A stretch of 51,398 nucleotides of DNA from an uncultured Cytophaga sp. (GCF_937863595.1 NZ_CALMGQ010000063.1:1-51398); one strand, 5' to 3'. Numbered from the stretch's first letter, positions 16,610 to 24,096 are shown. Numbers and translations: made by a program. The notes: generated from the letters alone by a model not told the origin.

Positions 16610-16706
16610 AAATTTTATTGTATATTAGATATAAATAAATTACCTATTTAGGTGTAGTAATAAGCGAATAAGTAAATCTTAAATTTCGCATTTAAATAAA
16701 AGAAAT

Positions 16707-16913
16707 ATGAAAGTACTACTTGATATTAAAGACAACAAGGCGGATTTCGTATTGGAATTGCTTAAAAATTTTTCATTTGTAAAAGCTGAAACCATCACGC
16801 CTTCTAAAGCACAGTTCTTAAAAGGATTGAAAGAAGCTGTTGAGGAAGTAACTCTTGCAAAACAAGGCAAAATCAACCTCAAATCTGCCGATCAGTTACT
16901 TGATGAGTTATAA
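16707..16913 (+). CDS. Type II antitoxin (pair 1)
   Basis: 68 aa: MKVLLDIKDNKADFVLELLK, a hydrophobic beta start, then an acidic helix and ADQLLDEL at the C-terminus. Homologous along its length to the antitoxin at 19129-19335 and to the broken copy at 17326. The last 11 bp overlap the toxin start, the usual coupling in toxin-antitoxin operons. It should bind and block the downstream RelE/ParE-type toxin and repress the operon. Related antitoxins of this short form lack an obvious DNA-binding domain, so repression is uncertain. Confidence 0.78.
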   Translation: MKVLLDIKDNKADFVLELLKNFSFVKAETITPSKAQFLKGLKEAVEEVTLAKQGKINLKSADQLLDEL

Positions 16914-17229
16914 GATTGAGGTTACTGCTCTTTTTGAAAAGCAGGTTAAAAAGCTGGCTAAAAAATTTCCTTCCTTAAAAAAAGAATTTGCACAGTTGAT
17001 TGTTTCCCTAAAAGAGAATCCACAGCAGGGGACTCCTATAAGTAACCATTGTTATAAAATACGTTTGGCCATTGCTTCAAAAGGTAAAGGTAAACGCGGT
17101 GGTGCTAGAGTTATTACTCATATACAGGTTATCAATAATAAAATTTTCTTACTTACTATCTATGATAAATCGGAACTTGAAAATTTAACGGATAAGGAAA
17201 TTGAAAGCATGATAAAGCTGATTCCGTAA
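16903..17229 (+). CDS. RelE/ParE-superfamily toxin (pair 1)
   Basis: 108 aa from the ATG at 16903 (MSYKIEVTALFEKQVKKLAK); an upstream in-frame start at 16855 is ignored since it lies inside the antitoxin and the family begins at MSYK. Typical RelE/ParE pattern: N-terminal strand, two basic helices (KKLAKKFPSLKKE), the L-x-x-N-P-x-x-G-x-P turn, CYKIRLAIASKGKGK and late LTIYDKSE with acidic C-terminus. It is likely a ribosome-dependent mRNA interferase or gyrase poison; which one cannot be told. A terminator follows at 17252. Confidence 0.85.
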   Translation: MSYKIEVTALFEKQVKKLAKKFPSLKKEFAQLIVSLKENPQQGTPISNHCYKIRLAIASKGKGKRGGARVITHIQVINNKIFLLTIYDKSELENLTDKEIESMIKLIP

Positions 17230-17251
17230 ATGCGATTTATCATACTTTCAG

Positions 17252-17290
17252 TAAAAGACCTCTCTGATTTTTAATCTGAGAGGTCTTTTA
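17252..17290 (+). terminator. Terminator of toxin-antitoxin pair 1
   Basis: A perfect 13-bp stem (17252-17264 with 17278-17290) with a 13-nt loop and flanking A/T tracts, 22 bp after the toxin stop. Confidence 0.8.
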
Positions 17291-17325
17291 TTTTACTCTA
17301 CAACAAAAATATTTAATGCAACATT

Positions 17326-17552
17326 ATGAAAGTAATTTTAGATATTGAAAACAATAAAGCTCCATTATTTATGGAATTGGTTAAAAGCCTTGATTACATT
17401 CGGTTGTGAAAGAAGTAAAAAATAAAAGGGAAAGTAAATTTATAACTGATTTAGCAGAGTCTTTTAATGATGTAAAACTTCATGAAGCGGGTAAAAAGAA
17501 ATTGAAATCAGCTATAGATTTATTGAATGAGCTTTCATTTAATAAGTACTAA
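17326..17552 (+). pseudogene. Decayed antitoxin without toxin
   Basis: Begins MKVILDIENNKAPLFMELVK, clearly homologous to the two intact antitoxins, but stops after 27 codons at RL. The rest continues in another frame from about 17407 and ends AGKKKLKSAIDLLNEL, matching the normal C-terminus. No toxin follows: the frame after the end shows no MSYK-like start, and a terminator hairpin comes directly. Confidence 0.75.
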
Positions 17553-17558
17553 ACTAAT

Positions 17559-17595
17559 AAATTCAGCTACATTCAAATTAAATGTAGCTGAATTT
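17559..17595. terminator. Bidirectional terminator between antitoxin remnant and PKD lipoprotein
   Basis: A perfect 15-bp stem (17559-17573 with 17581-17595), 7-nt loop, AT-rich tails. It sits between convergent genes and ends 5 bp from the lipoprotein stop codon. Confidence 0.8.
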
Positions 17596-17600
17596 AATTT

Positions 17601-18188
17601 TTATTGTAATTGGAATTTAACACAATTATTAATACCAATAGTTACTGTACCATTCCATGTATAAGTTCCATCTGTAGCGGAATAAGAATGATTTCCACTA
17701 CTTAGGTAAAAGTTTGCATAACCTGTACCTCCACAAGCAGTAATTCCAGACGGAGAATATATTGTAATTTGTCTTGAGACACCACCAATTGTAACCGTAG
17801 TTATATTATATCTTGGTGTTCCACTTTCCCAAAAAGTAACATAACCCATTGCAGGAATTACAGTTATAACTTGAGAGGTAATATTTGTTTTTCCATTACC
17901 TTGAGCAGTTAATTTTAAAGTGTATGTGCCTGCAGAGTTATATTTAATGGATCTATCAGTACTTGTATTTGAAAACCCATCACCATCTTCCCATAAATAC
18001 GAAGTTGCGTTTGCAGAGCAATTAGTGGCAGTAAGGCTTTCTCCAACCATTACTGTAGTTTTAGATGTTGTAAAACAAGCTACTGGATCTGGTACTACTG
18101 GAACTGGATCATCCTTTTTTTTACAAGACAAAATTGTGATAAATGCTAAAAATACAATTAGCAAATGCGTGGTTAAAAGTTTTTTCAT
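17601..18188 (-). CDS. PKD-domain lipoprotein
   Basis: 195 aa. A signal peptide with lipobox (FITILSC, Cys22) is followed by a Lys/Asp/Pro linker (KKKDDPVPVVPDPV), then one PKD domain (about 36-112: VACFTTSKTTVMVGESLTAT, YLWEDGDGFSNTS, SAGTYTLKLTA). The C-terminal part (about 113-195) is a beta-rich domain with GGVSRQITIY and a NHSYSATDGTYTWNGTVTI repeat-like strand pair, of unknown function. Likely anchored in the outer membrane and surface exposed. Probably accessory cargo of the toxin-antitoxin island. Confidence 0.85.
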   Translation of the reverse strand: MKKLLTTHLLIVFLAFITILSCKKKDDPVPVVPDPVACFTTSKTTVMVGESLTATNCSANATSYLWEDGDGFSNTSTDRSIKYNSAGTYTLKLTAQGNGKTNITSQVITVIPAMGYVTFWESGTPRYNITTVTIGGVSRQITIYSPSGITACGGTGYANFYLSSGNHSYSATDGTYTWNGTVTIGINNCVKFQLQ

Positions 18189-18269
18189 TTTGATTTTTTG
18201 GTTTTACCTCAGTACCAAAAGGCGGTTATAAAAAAGATGCGTGGCACTCAGTCTATCCATACCAGAGGT

Positions 18270-18354
18270 CCTGAGAAACCTGTACACAGAGTAAACCAAG
18301 CCCACGCATGCGTGAGCATTGAGTTTAAACTCCGTGTACTTAAAATTTCTCAGG
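18270..18354. repeat. Large imperfect stem-loop in a gene-free stretch
   Basis: CCTGAGAAA (18270-18278) pairs with TTTCTCAGG (18346-18354), and GTACAC-GAGT-AAAC in the left arm pairs with GTTTAAACTC-GTGTAC in the right arm. The loop holds a perfect 12-bp palindrome CACGCATGCGTG (18303-18314). The stretch can be read as a 69-aa ORF on the minus strand, but it has no family resemblance and the fold explains it better. Confidence 0.65.
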
Positions 18355-18500
18355 TTCCCAGTACGGGTTTTAACTAACGCAAATATTTTTCGGTATCCTT
18401 TACCGATTATCAAAAATAACTATATTTAGTTAATTATTAATAAAATAGCCTCATTTTTTACTTCATGTTGGCGCTCACCACTCTCACCTAATCACGCCAT

Positions 18501-18693
18501 AACCCGTTGTTGTGTCTTTTCTGACCAACAACTCACTGATCTTAGGTCTTATTTAAGCGCTTATGATAAGATAATTTTAGTTGCTGACATATTATCAATA
18601 TCAACAGTTATTAATTTGTGATTTTCTACATTAGTTAATGATTGAAAAATCAAACAGCCCATGGTTGTTGGCCGAATGGCACAACAACGGGTT
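18501..18693. repeat. MITE-like element with inverted hairpin ends
   Basis: AACCCGTTGTTGTG (18501-18514) and CACAACAACGGGTT (18680-18693) are perfect 14-bp inverted repeats bounding 193 bp without a gene. Each end is also a copy of the REP-like hairpin found at 36883 and 49325: minus strand at 18506-18532, plus strand at 18665-18688. Confidence 0.7.
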
Positions 18694-18844
18694 GAGCAGT
18701 GGTAAAAGCAAAAAACAAATTCCAAACGCAGGGAATAAGAATATAATTTAAAGCATATTTGAGAAACGAATTACACTTTTACACTTTTTACTTTACACTT
18801 GGCTTTCTATCTTTACATACGATAACACAATAACCAACACCCCT

Positions 18845-19003
18845 ATGTCTCAACTTACTGCTGCTTCTGTTTCTGCTTATGTAGAACAACATAAAGATCG
18901 TTTTATTGGTGAACTATGTGACTGGTTGAAAATACCGTCTGTTAGTGCGGATAAGAAATTTGAGAAAAAAGTTGGTAGAAACTCAACTAAGACAGAATAT
19001 TAG
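18845..19003 (+). pseudogene. Duplicated 5' fragment of the M20 dipeptidase gene
   Basis: Codes for MSQLTAASVSAYVEQHKDRF and continues through PSVSADKKF, matching the first 39 residues of the dipeptidase at 19828, then runs into 13 unrelated residues and a stop. The similarity also covers about 35 bp of upstream DNA, including the box TATCTTTACATACGATA (18808-18824). The copies differ at many silent positions, so the duplication is not recent. Confidence 0.88.
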
Positions 19004-19066
19004 AGTATAAAAGAATATAAGAGTTTTAACCCTAATTTTTAACTGAAACGGAATAAATATATCTCG

Positions 19067-19097
19067 TTTTAACTTACAATGAAATTTCATATATTTG
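19067..19097 (+). promoter_or_regulatory. Promoter and possible operator of toxin-antitoxin pair 2
   Basis: TTTT at 19067-19070 is followed after 19 nt by TATATTTG at 19090-19097, a perfect -7 box. The palindrome TGAAATTTCA (19080-19089) abuts the -7 box and is a good candidate binding site for the antitoxin complex. Confidence 0.55.
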
Positions 19098-19128
19098 ATA
19101 AATAATACACTTTAAATCAACTTCTTGT

Positions 19129-19335
19129 ATGAAGATATTATTAGACATACCCGATAATATGGCAGCTTCTTTAATGGAGGTATTAAAAAGTATACCACGT
19201 ATTAAAGCACATACGCTTACTGATAGCAAGGCCCAGCTTATGATTGAAATCAGAGATGCTGTAGAAGAAATGAAATTAATACGCGGTGGTAAAAAGAAAG
19301 CTCGTAATGCTAAAGATTTTTTAAATGAGCTATAA
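19129..19335 (+). CDS. Type II antitoxin (pair 2)
   Basis: 68 aa: MKILLDIPDNMAASLMEVLK, then an acidic helical part and NAKDFLNEL at the end. Same length and pattern as the antitoxin at 16707. The stop codon overlaps the toxin start by 11 bp, as in pair 1. Located between the duplicated dipeptidase fragment and the intact gene. Confidence 0.78.
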   Translation: MKILLDIPDNMAASLMEVLKSIPRIKAHTLTDSKAQLMIEIRDAVEEMKLIRGGKKKARNAKDFLNEL

Positions 19336-19654
19336 AGTTAAGTCCATTAATATTTTTGAGAAGCAGGCAAAAAAGCTCATTAAAAAATTCCCTTCTCTTA
19401 AAAACGAATTACTTCAACTTATAGATCAACTCGAAGATAAACCACAACAAGGTACTGCAATTGGAAAAAGTTGTTATAAAGTTAGAATTGCTATTGCTTC
19501 AAAAGGCAAAGGTAAATCAGGCGGTGCACGATTGATTACCAATTTTGTAGTAACAGAGAAAACAGTTTATTTGCTTTCCATATATGACAAATCAGAGCAG
19601 GAAAACTTAACGGATAAAGAACTGGAACAACTTTTAATGTTCATTCCTTTTTAA
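19325..19654 (+). CDS. RelE/ParE-superfamily toxin (pair 2)
   Basis: 109 aa: MSYKVKSINIFEKQAKKLIK, KFPSLKNE, KPQQGTAIGKSCYKVRIAI, ASKGKGKSGGARLITN, LLSIYDKSEQENLTDKELEQ. Strongly similar throughout to the pair 1 toxin, so the two pairs arose by duplication. No terminator hairpin is evident before the 61-bp repeat at 19699. Confidence 0.85.
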   Translation: MSYKVKSINIFEKQAKKLIKKFPSLKNELLQLIDQLEDKPQQGTAIGKSCYKVRIAIASKGKGKSGGARLITNFVVTEKTVYLLSIYDKSEQENLTDKELEQLLMFIPF

Positions 19655-19698
19655 AATTAATATAGGCACTATTTCCCCATGCTTTCCCGTCACTCTCA

Positions 19699-19759
19699 CT
19701 GGCGCTAGTCTTAGCGCAGCGGGGACTAGTGTCTTTTGTTTTTCTAGTCTTTGACTAGT
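19699..19759. repeat. 61-bp dispersed repeat, copy 2
   Basis: Second copy of the element at 14391-14451, same orientation. GCGCT/AGCGC and CTAGTC-TTT-GACTAG hairpins are both kept. It lies just upstream of the dipeptidase promoter. Confidence 0.85.
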
Positions 19760-19794
19760 TTTTCTTAAAACTTAATACCTAAAACTATTTTTTC

Positions 19795-19802
19795 TATCTT
19801 TA
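19795..19802 (+). promoter_or_regulatory. -7 box of the dipeptidase gene
   Basis: TATCTTTA, 25 nt before the ATG. The same box with its flank ACATACGATA is preserved upstream of the duplicated gene fragment (18808-18815), while the spacer is not, which supports a functional element. Confidence 0.5.
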
Positions 19803-19827
19803 CATACGATACCTAACAACCACCCCT

Positions 19828-21210
19828 ATGTCTCAACTTACTGCAGCATCTGTTTCTACCTACGTCGAACAAAATAAAGATCGCTTTATTAATGAATTAT
19901 GTGACTGGTTGAAAATACCGTCTGTAAGTGCCGATAAGAAATTCAAAACAGATGTATTACGTGCTGCGGAATTTGCGAAGGCACAATTTTTAAAAGCAGG
20001 TGCCGATAAAGCAGAATTATGTGAGACAGGCGGAAACCCTGTAGTGTATGCAGAGAAAATGGTTGATCCATCGAAGCCAACAATTTTGGTGTATGGTCAC
20101 TACGATGTGCAGCCTGCAGATCCGTATGAGTTATGGACTTCGCCGCCCTTCGAACCTGTAATTAAAGACGGTAACATTTATGCTCGTGGTGCCTGCGACG
20201 ACAAAGGACAAGTATACATGCACATCAAAGCCTTGGAGATTTTGACTGCAATGAAGGACGTTCCGTGCAACATCAAATTCATGATTGAAGGCGAAGAAGA
20301 AGTTGGTTCCGATAACCTTGGTCCGTTTTTAGAAAATAATAAAGAGAAACTGAAAGCAGATGTGATCTTGGTTTCAGATACGTCTATATTTTCTGTAGAA
20401 ACGCCTTCCATCACTATTGGCTTACGTGGCTTGAGTTATTTAGAAGTTAAAGTTACGGGCCCGAATCGTGATTTACATTCCGGTGTATATGGTGGTGCAG
20501 TTGCAAACCCCATCAACATTTTGTGTGACATGATTGCGGGCATGAAGGATGAAAACAATCACATTACCATTCCTGGTTTTTACGGTGATGTTGTAGAATT
20601 GTCTGATGAAGAACGTAAAGCATTTAATATGGCGCCGTTCAATTTAGATACGTATAAAAATGCACTCGACATTGCAGATGTAGAAGGCGAAAAAGGATAT
20701 TCAACATTGGAACGCACGTCTATTCGGCCGACCTTAGATGTAAACGGGATTTGGGGCGGTTATACAGGCGAAGGAGCGAAAACGGTTTTGCCTTCTGTAG
20801 CACAAGCAAAAATTTCAATGCGTTTGGTGCCGAATCAAAGTCCTGATAAAATCACAGAATTATTTACAAACTATTTTAAGTCTGTTGCTCCAGCATCGGT
20901 AAAAGTAGAAGTAATTCCGCATCACGGTGGCGAGCCTGCCATTACTCCAACAGATAGTGCTGGTTACAAAGCAGCTGAAGCAGCTTTTGCGGAAGCATGG
21001 AATAAAAAGCCAATCCCAATGCGCGAAGGTGGAAGCATTCCGATTGTTGCCTTATTCGAGAAAGTATTGGGTTTGAAAACCGTATTGATGGGCTTTGGTT
21101 TGGATTCTGATGCGATCCACTCGCCAAACGAACATTATAATGTTTTTAATTATTTAAAAGGAATTGAAACGATTGTATTGTTTCACAAGTATTTCGGGAA
21201 GCAGGATTAG
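19828..21210 (+). CDS. M20-family dinuclear zinc dipeptidase
   Basis: 460-aa metallopeptidase. Zinc ligands and catalytic residues are visible: H91 in VYGHYDVQP, the bridging Asp124 in ARGACDDKGQ, the Glu cluster 156-158 in IEGEEEVGS, and late DSDAIHSPNEH. The dimerisation (lid) domain lies at about 190-330 with RDLHSGVYGG at its start. Likely a cytoplasmic di- or tripeptidase of the CNDP/dipeptidase type; substrate preference is not readable. Its 5' end is duplicated at 18845, and a toxin-antitoxin pair sits between the two copies. Confidence 0.92.
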   Translation: MSQLTAASVSTYVEQNKDRFINELCDWLKIPSVSADKKFKTDVLRAAEFAKAQFLKAGADKAELCETGGNPVVYAEKMVDPSKPTILVYGHYDVQPADPYELWTSPPFEPVIKDGNIYARGACDDKGQVYMHIKALEILTAMKDVPCNIKFMIEGEEEVGSDNLGPFLENNKEKLKADVILVSDTSIFSVETPSITIGLRGLSYLEVKVTGPNRDLHSGVYGGAVANPINILCDMIAGMKDENNHITIPGFYGDVVELSDEERKAFNMAPFNLDTYKNALDIADVEGEKGYSTLERTSIRPTLDVNGIWGGYTGEGAKTVLPSVAQAKISMRLVPNQSPDKITELFTNYFKSVAPASVKVEVIPHHGGEPAITPTDSAGYKAAEAAFAEAWNKKPIPMREGGSIPIVALFEKVLGLKTVLMGFGLDSDAIHSPNEHYNVFNYLKGIETIVLFHKYFGKQD

Positions 21211-21654
21211 GATTTATTGGATTAAAGTAGATTGTTGGATTTTCGCCGCTAGCGGAAATAACGCTCAAACCAATGAGGTTTTTAAAAACCTCGCAGTCTC
21301 CAGTCTTCAGAAAAAAAGCCAATTAAGTTGGCGGCTTTGGTGTGTCGCAGAACATGGTGCAGGAGGAACAGCTCATAGGAGGTTTCGTATATCAGAAATG
21401 TGGTCAAAGACTATAAAAATAAGCGACACGAGTTACGATACGCTTAACACCAACGCCAGAAAAGTTTAGAAGGCACTGTAAACCTATGAGTTCTCTAAAT
21501 TAAGAGAACAAATATCACGAATGGGTTGAGGTATTGGAATAAAGACCTCATAGGTTTCCTTCAGGATTATTTCCATCTCTTTGGAATTTATCTTTTGCTA
21601 TTTGCAATATCCTTTATAAAGCTGTCGGTTTTAGCATACCTTGCCGACAAATCC
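21211..21654. other. Gene-free, highly structured intergenic region (possible ncRNA)
   Basis: No supported ORF in about 450 bp. Structures: palindrome CCGCTAGCGG (21246-21255); 18-bp palindrome at 21275-21292; a GCCAA/TTGGC hairpin at about 21311-21325 that, read leftward, is followed by seven T; a GTGTCGC/GCGACAC pair about 80 bp apart; and an 11-bp perfect stem (21480-21490 with 21547-21557) enclosing a 6-bp hairpin (21491-21496 with 21503-21508). The leftward hairpin plus T run looks like the 3' end of a short minus-strand transcript. Confidence 0.5.
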
Positions 21655-21685
21655 TTCGTTAGAAACTTTATAGCCCTTATATTTG
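21655..21685 (+). promoter_or_regulatory. Promoter of the dsbD operon
   Basis: TTCG at 21655-21658 is followed after 19 nt by TATATTTG at 21678-21685, a perfect -7 box. The leader before the ATG at 21699 would be only about 7 nt. Confidence 0.55.
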
Positions 21686-21698
21686 TCTATTATAGAAT

Positions 21699-22388
21699 AT
21701 GAAACGAATTTTAATACTTAGTTTTTGTTTGTTGTCTGGTTTGGTTCAGGCGCAAAATACAGATCCCATTAAATGGTCTTTTGCCTTATCTTCCAAAGAG
21801 ATACATGTTGGCGATACAGTTGAAATTGTTGCAAGCGCTACTATTATACCAGATTGGTATTTATATTCCAATGATTTTGATAAGGACTTAGGTCCGTCTC
21901 TAACTCAATTTGATTTTGAAGAGCAAGTCGGTTATCGCTTATTGGCTAAACCAAAGGCAATAAATCCGAAGAAAAAGTACGATAAGATCTGGGAAGGGGA
22001 TGTTACGTACTTTGTCGGACATGCAGAATTCAGACAAAAAATAGTTGTCACCTCAGTACAACCAAAGATTTCTTTCACAGTTAATTTTCAAACCTGCAGC
22101 GATGCAGCAGGACGTTGTATTCCAGGCGAAGTTGATTTCGAGTTTTTTAATCCAACGATTCTTCCAGCAAAAAAAAATACTAAAGCACAGGTTGAAAAAG
22201 GAAGTGGCGTACAAAGTACTAGTGAGCAAACTGTTGTAGAAACCAAACATTCAGAAACGAATGCAAAAAAGACTTCTTCTTTAAAAGAGTTAGAAGAACA
22301 AAAAAAATTGTTGACACAACAAGATTCAAAAGGCAATGATGTAAGTGTTGGTTATTTAAAAAATTTCGTTAAAAAATATAGTAAATAA
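21699..22388 (+). CDS. DsbD alpha-domain periplasmic protein
   Basis: 229 aa with a signal peptide (MKRILILSFCLLSGLVQAQ). The mature domain (about 22-150) is the immunoglobulin-like N-terminal domain of DsbD, with its redox pair C133 and C140 in FQTCSDAAGRCIPGE. A Lys/Glu/Ser-rich tail (about 155-229) replaces the link to the membrane part. It would pass electrons from the membrane protein encoded next to periplasmic thiol partners. The stop overlaps the next start (TAATG). In proteobacteria both parts form one polypeptide; here they are separate genes. Confidence 0.85.
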   Translation: MKRILILSFCLLSGLVQAQNTDPIKWSFALSSKEIHVGDTVEIVASATIIPDWYLYSNDFDKDLGPSLTQFDFEEQVGYRLLAKPKAINPKKKYDKIWEGDVTYFVGHAEFRQKIVVTSVQPKISFTVNFQTCSDAAGRCIPGEVDFEFFNPTILPAKKNTKAQVEKGSGVQSTSEQTVVETKHSETNAKKTSSLKELEEQKKLLTQQDSKGNDVSVGYLKNFVKKYSK

Positions 22389-24070
22389 TGAGAGCATACA
22401 TCCTGTACCTTTTCAGTTTTCTTTTTTTAGCGTTTAATGTTCAGGCGCAAAAAAATGTAAGCATTCCAGAATCGGAATTGCAAACAATTGCCAAACACAT
22501 TGACAATCTTGTAAAGCGAGATAGCATCAACGAAGCGATTATTCAGTTATTGAAAGATAGTTTGGCTGGAGAAAGCAAAGAATTAACGAAAGCACAAAAG
22601 AAAACAGTTGTTGCTTCCACCATAAAAATCACAGTGAAAGAAAGAGGCGGCGTCAATGAAGACACATCTTTATTGTTGTTTGCAATCTTTGCCTTTGCTG
22701 CTGGTTTTGTATCCATTATTACGCCTTGCGTATTTCCGATGGTGCCAATGACGGTATCGTTCTTTTCAAATACCTCAAGTTCTAAAAAAGAATCTGTGCG
22801 CAAAGCAATCATTTATGGTTTGTCCATTGTTACCATTTATACATTAATCGGGGTAGTCATAGCAAAAATCAATGGTCCGGAGTTTGCCAATTTCTTAAGT
22901 ACCCATTGGTTCCCAAACATATTATTTACGGTAATCTTTATTGTTTTTGCCTTATCGTTTTTTGGCCTGTTTGAAATAACCTTACCCAATAATTTCATTA
23001 ATAAGGTTGATAAACAATCTGATAAGGGTGGATACGTGGGGATATTCTTCATGGCATTCACCATTGTATTGGTTTCGTTTTCGTGTACCGGTCCGATTGT
23101 GAGTACGATTTTATTGTCTGCTGCGGGCGGAGAAATTATTAAACCGATTGTAGGGATGGTTGCATATTCGTCTGCCTTTGCCTTGCCGTTTACCTTATTT
23201 GCTTTATTCCCAAATTGGTTGAAATCATTGCCTAAATCTGGCGGTTGGTTGAATACCGTTAAAGTAACCTTAGGTTTTATTGAATTGGCATTGGCACTGA
23301 AATTCTTAAGTATAGCCGACCAAGTAATGCATTGGAATATATTGAACCGAAATACGTTTTTATTAATCTGGATCATCATATTCTTCTCACTGGGATTATA
23401 TTTATTGGGCTTAATAAAATTCACGGAACATGACAAAGGAGAAATTAGTTGGCCAAGAAGAGTTTTAGCAATCTTGTTTATTGTCTTTGCAGCATATTTA
23501 GGAACAGGAGTTGCTGGCGGAAGTTTAAAACAATTGTCTGGTTATTTGCCTCCTTTAGAAGATTATACAGAAGCGACGGATAAAATTTGCGGCACCCCAA
23601 AATACAGTGAATTTTTGCATTTGCCTTTGGGCTTGCAAGGATACTTCGATTATAAAGAAGCCGTTGCCTGTGCGAAGGAACAAGGAAAACCTCTCTTTGT
23701 AGATTTCACGGGTCATGGTTGTGTTAATTGTAGAGAAATGGAACGCAACGTTTGGGCAGATTCTACGGTTCTCAAACGGTTAAAAGAAGACTTTGTAATA
23801 GTAGCCTTATATGTAGATGATCGCACCGAATTGCCAGAAAATGAATGGTATACATCAACAAAAGATGGTAAAGTTAAAAAGTCAATTGGAAAACAAAATC
23901 ACGATTTCCAAAATACCCGATTTAATTTCTTAGCGCAACCATTTTATGTAATCATCGACCCACATTCTGAAATGGAATTGACAGCGCCTATAAATTATGA
24001 GCGAAATGTATCAATCTATGTTGATTTCTTAGAAGAGGGCAAAGCGAATTATAAGAAGCTCTATAAATAA
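22388..24070 (+). CDS. dsbD: Thiol:disulfide interchange protein DsbD, membrane and thioredoxin domains
   Basis: 560 aa. A signal-like N-terminus (1-20) is followed by a short helical region, then eight membrane segments (about 93-375) with the paired cysteines C114 (ITPCVFPMVP) and C233 (SFSCTGPIV), and a C-terminal periplasmic thioredoxin domain (about 425-555) with C445-V-N-C448 in GHGCVNCREME. It moves electrons from cytoplasmic thioredoxin across the membrane for disulfide reduction and cytochrome c maturation. It forms an operon with the alpha-domain protein before it; a terminator follows. Confidence 0.9.
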   Translation: MRAYILYLFSFLFLAFNVQAQKNVSIPESELQTIAKHIDNLVKRDSINEAIIQLLKDSLAGESKELTKAQKKTVVASTIKITVKERGGVNEDTSLLLFAIFAFAAGFVSIITPCVFPMVPMTVSFFSNTSSSKKESVRKAIIYGLSIVTIYTLIGVVIAKINGPEFANFLSTHWFPNILFTVIFIVFALSFFGLFEITLPNNFINKVDKQSDKGGYVGIFFMAFTIVLVSFSCTGPIVSTILLSAAGGEIIKPIVGMVAYSSAFALPFTLFALFPNWLKSLPKSGGWLNTVKVTLGFIELALALKFLSIADQVMHWNILNRNTFLLIWIIIFFSLGLYLLGLIKFTEHDKGEISWPRRVLAILFIVFAAYLGTGVAGGSLKQLSGYLPPLEDYTEATDKICGTPKYSEFLHLPLGLQGYFDYKEAVACAKEQGKPLFVDFTGHGCVNCREMERNVWADSTVLKRLKEDFVIVALYVDDRTELPENEWYTSTKDGKVKKSIGKQNHDFQNTRFNFLAQPFYVIIDPHSEMELTAPINYERNVSIYVDFLEEGKANYKKLYK

Positions 24071-24096
24071 TAAATAGATACGAAATTAAAATATTG

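Larger units (their letters stand above)
16282..16686 (+). promoter_or_regulatory. Shared upstream box of two toxin-antitoxin loci
   Basis: A 19-bp sequence at 16282-16300 (ATAAGTAAATCTGAAATTT), ending at the start of the first antitoxin, recurs with one change at 16668-16686, about 20 bp before the second antitoxin. A TAAATNTG/TAAATTTC near-match to the -7 consensus lies in each. It may be a common promoter or operator. Confidence 0.5.

Noticed and set aside
16855..16902. Longer toxin N-terminus from 16855
   Set aside because: The stretch is the antitoxin's 3' end in another frame; the homologous toxin begins at MSYK.
18204..18413. 69-aa minus-strand ORF next to the PKD lipoprotein
   Set aside because: It lies wholly over the imperfect stem-loop at 18270-18354, has no signal or family resemblance, and its length is explained by the repeat.
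21164..21469. 101-aa plus-strand ORF after the dipeptidase
   Set aside because: It begins inside the dipeptidase gene in another frame and runs through palindromes and hairpins; the residue pattern is not protein-like.
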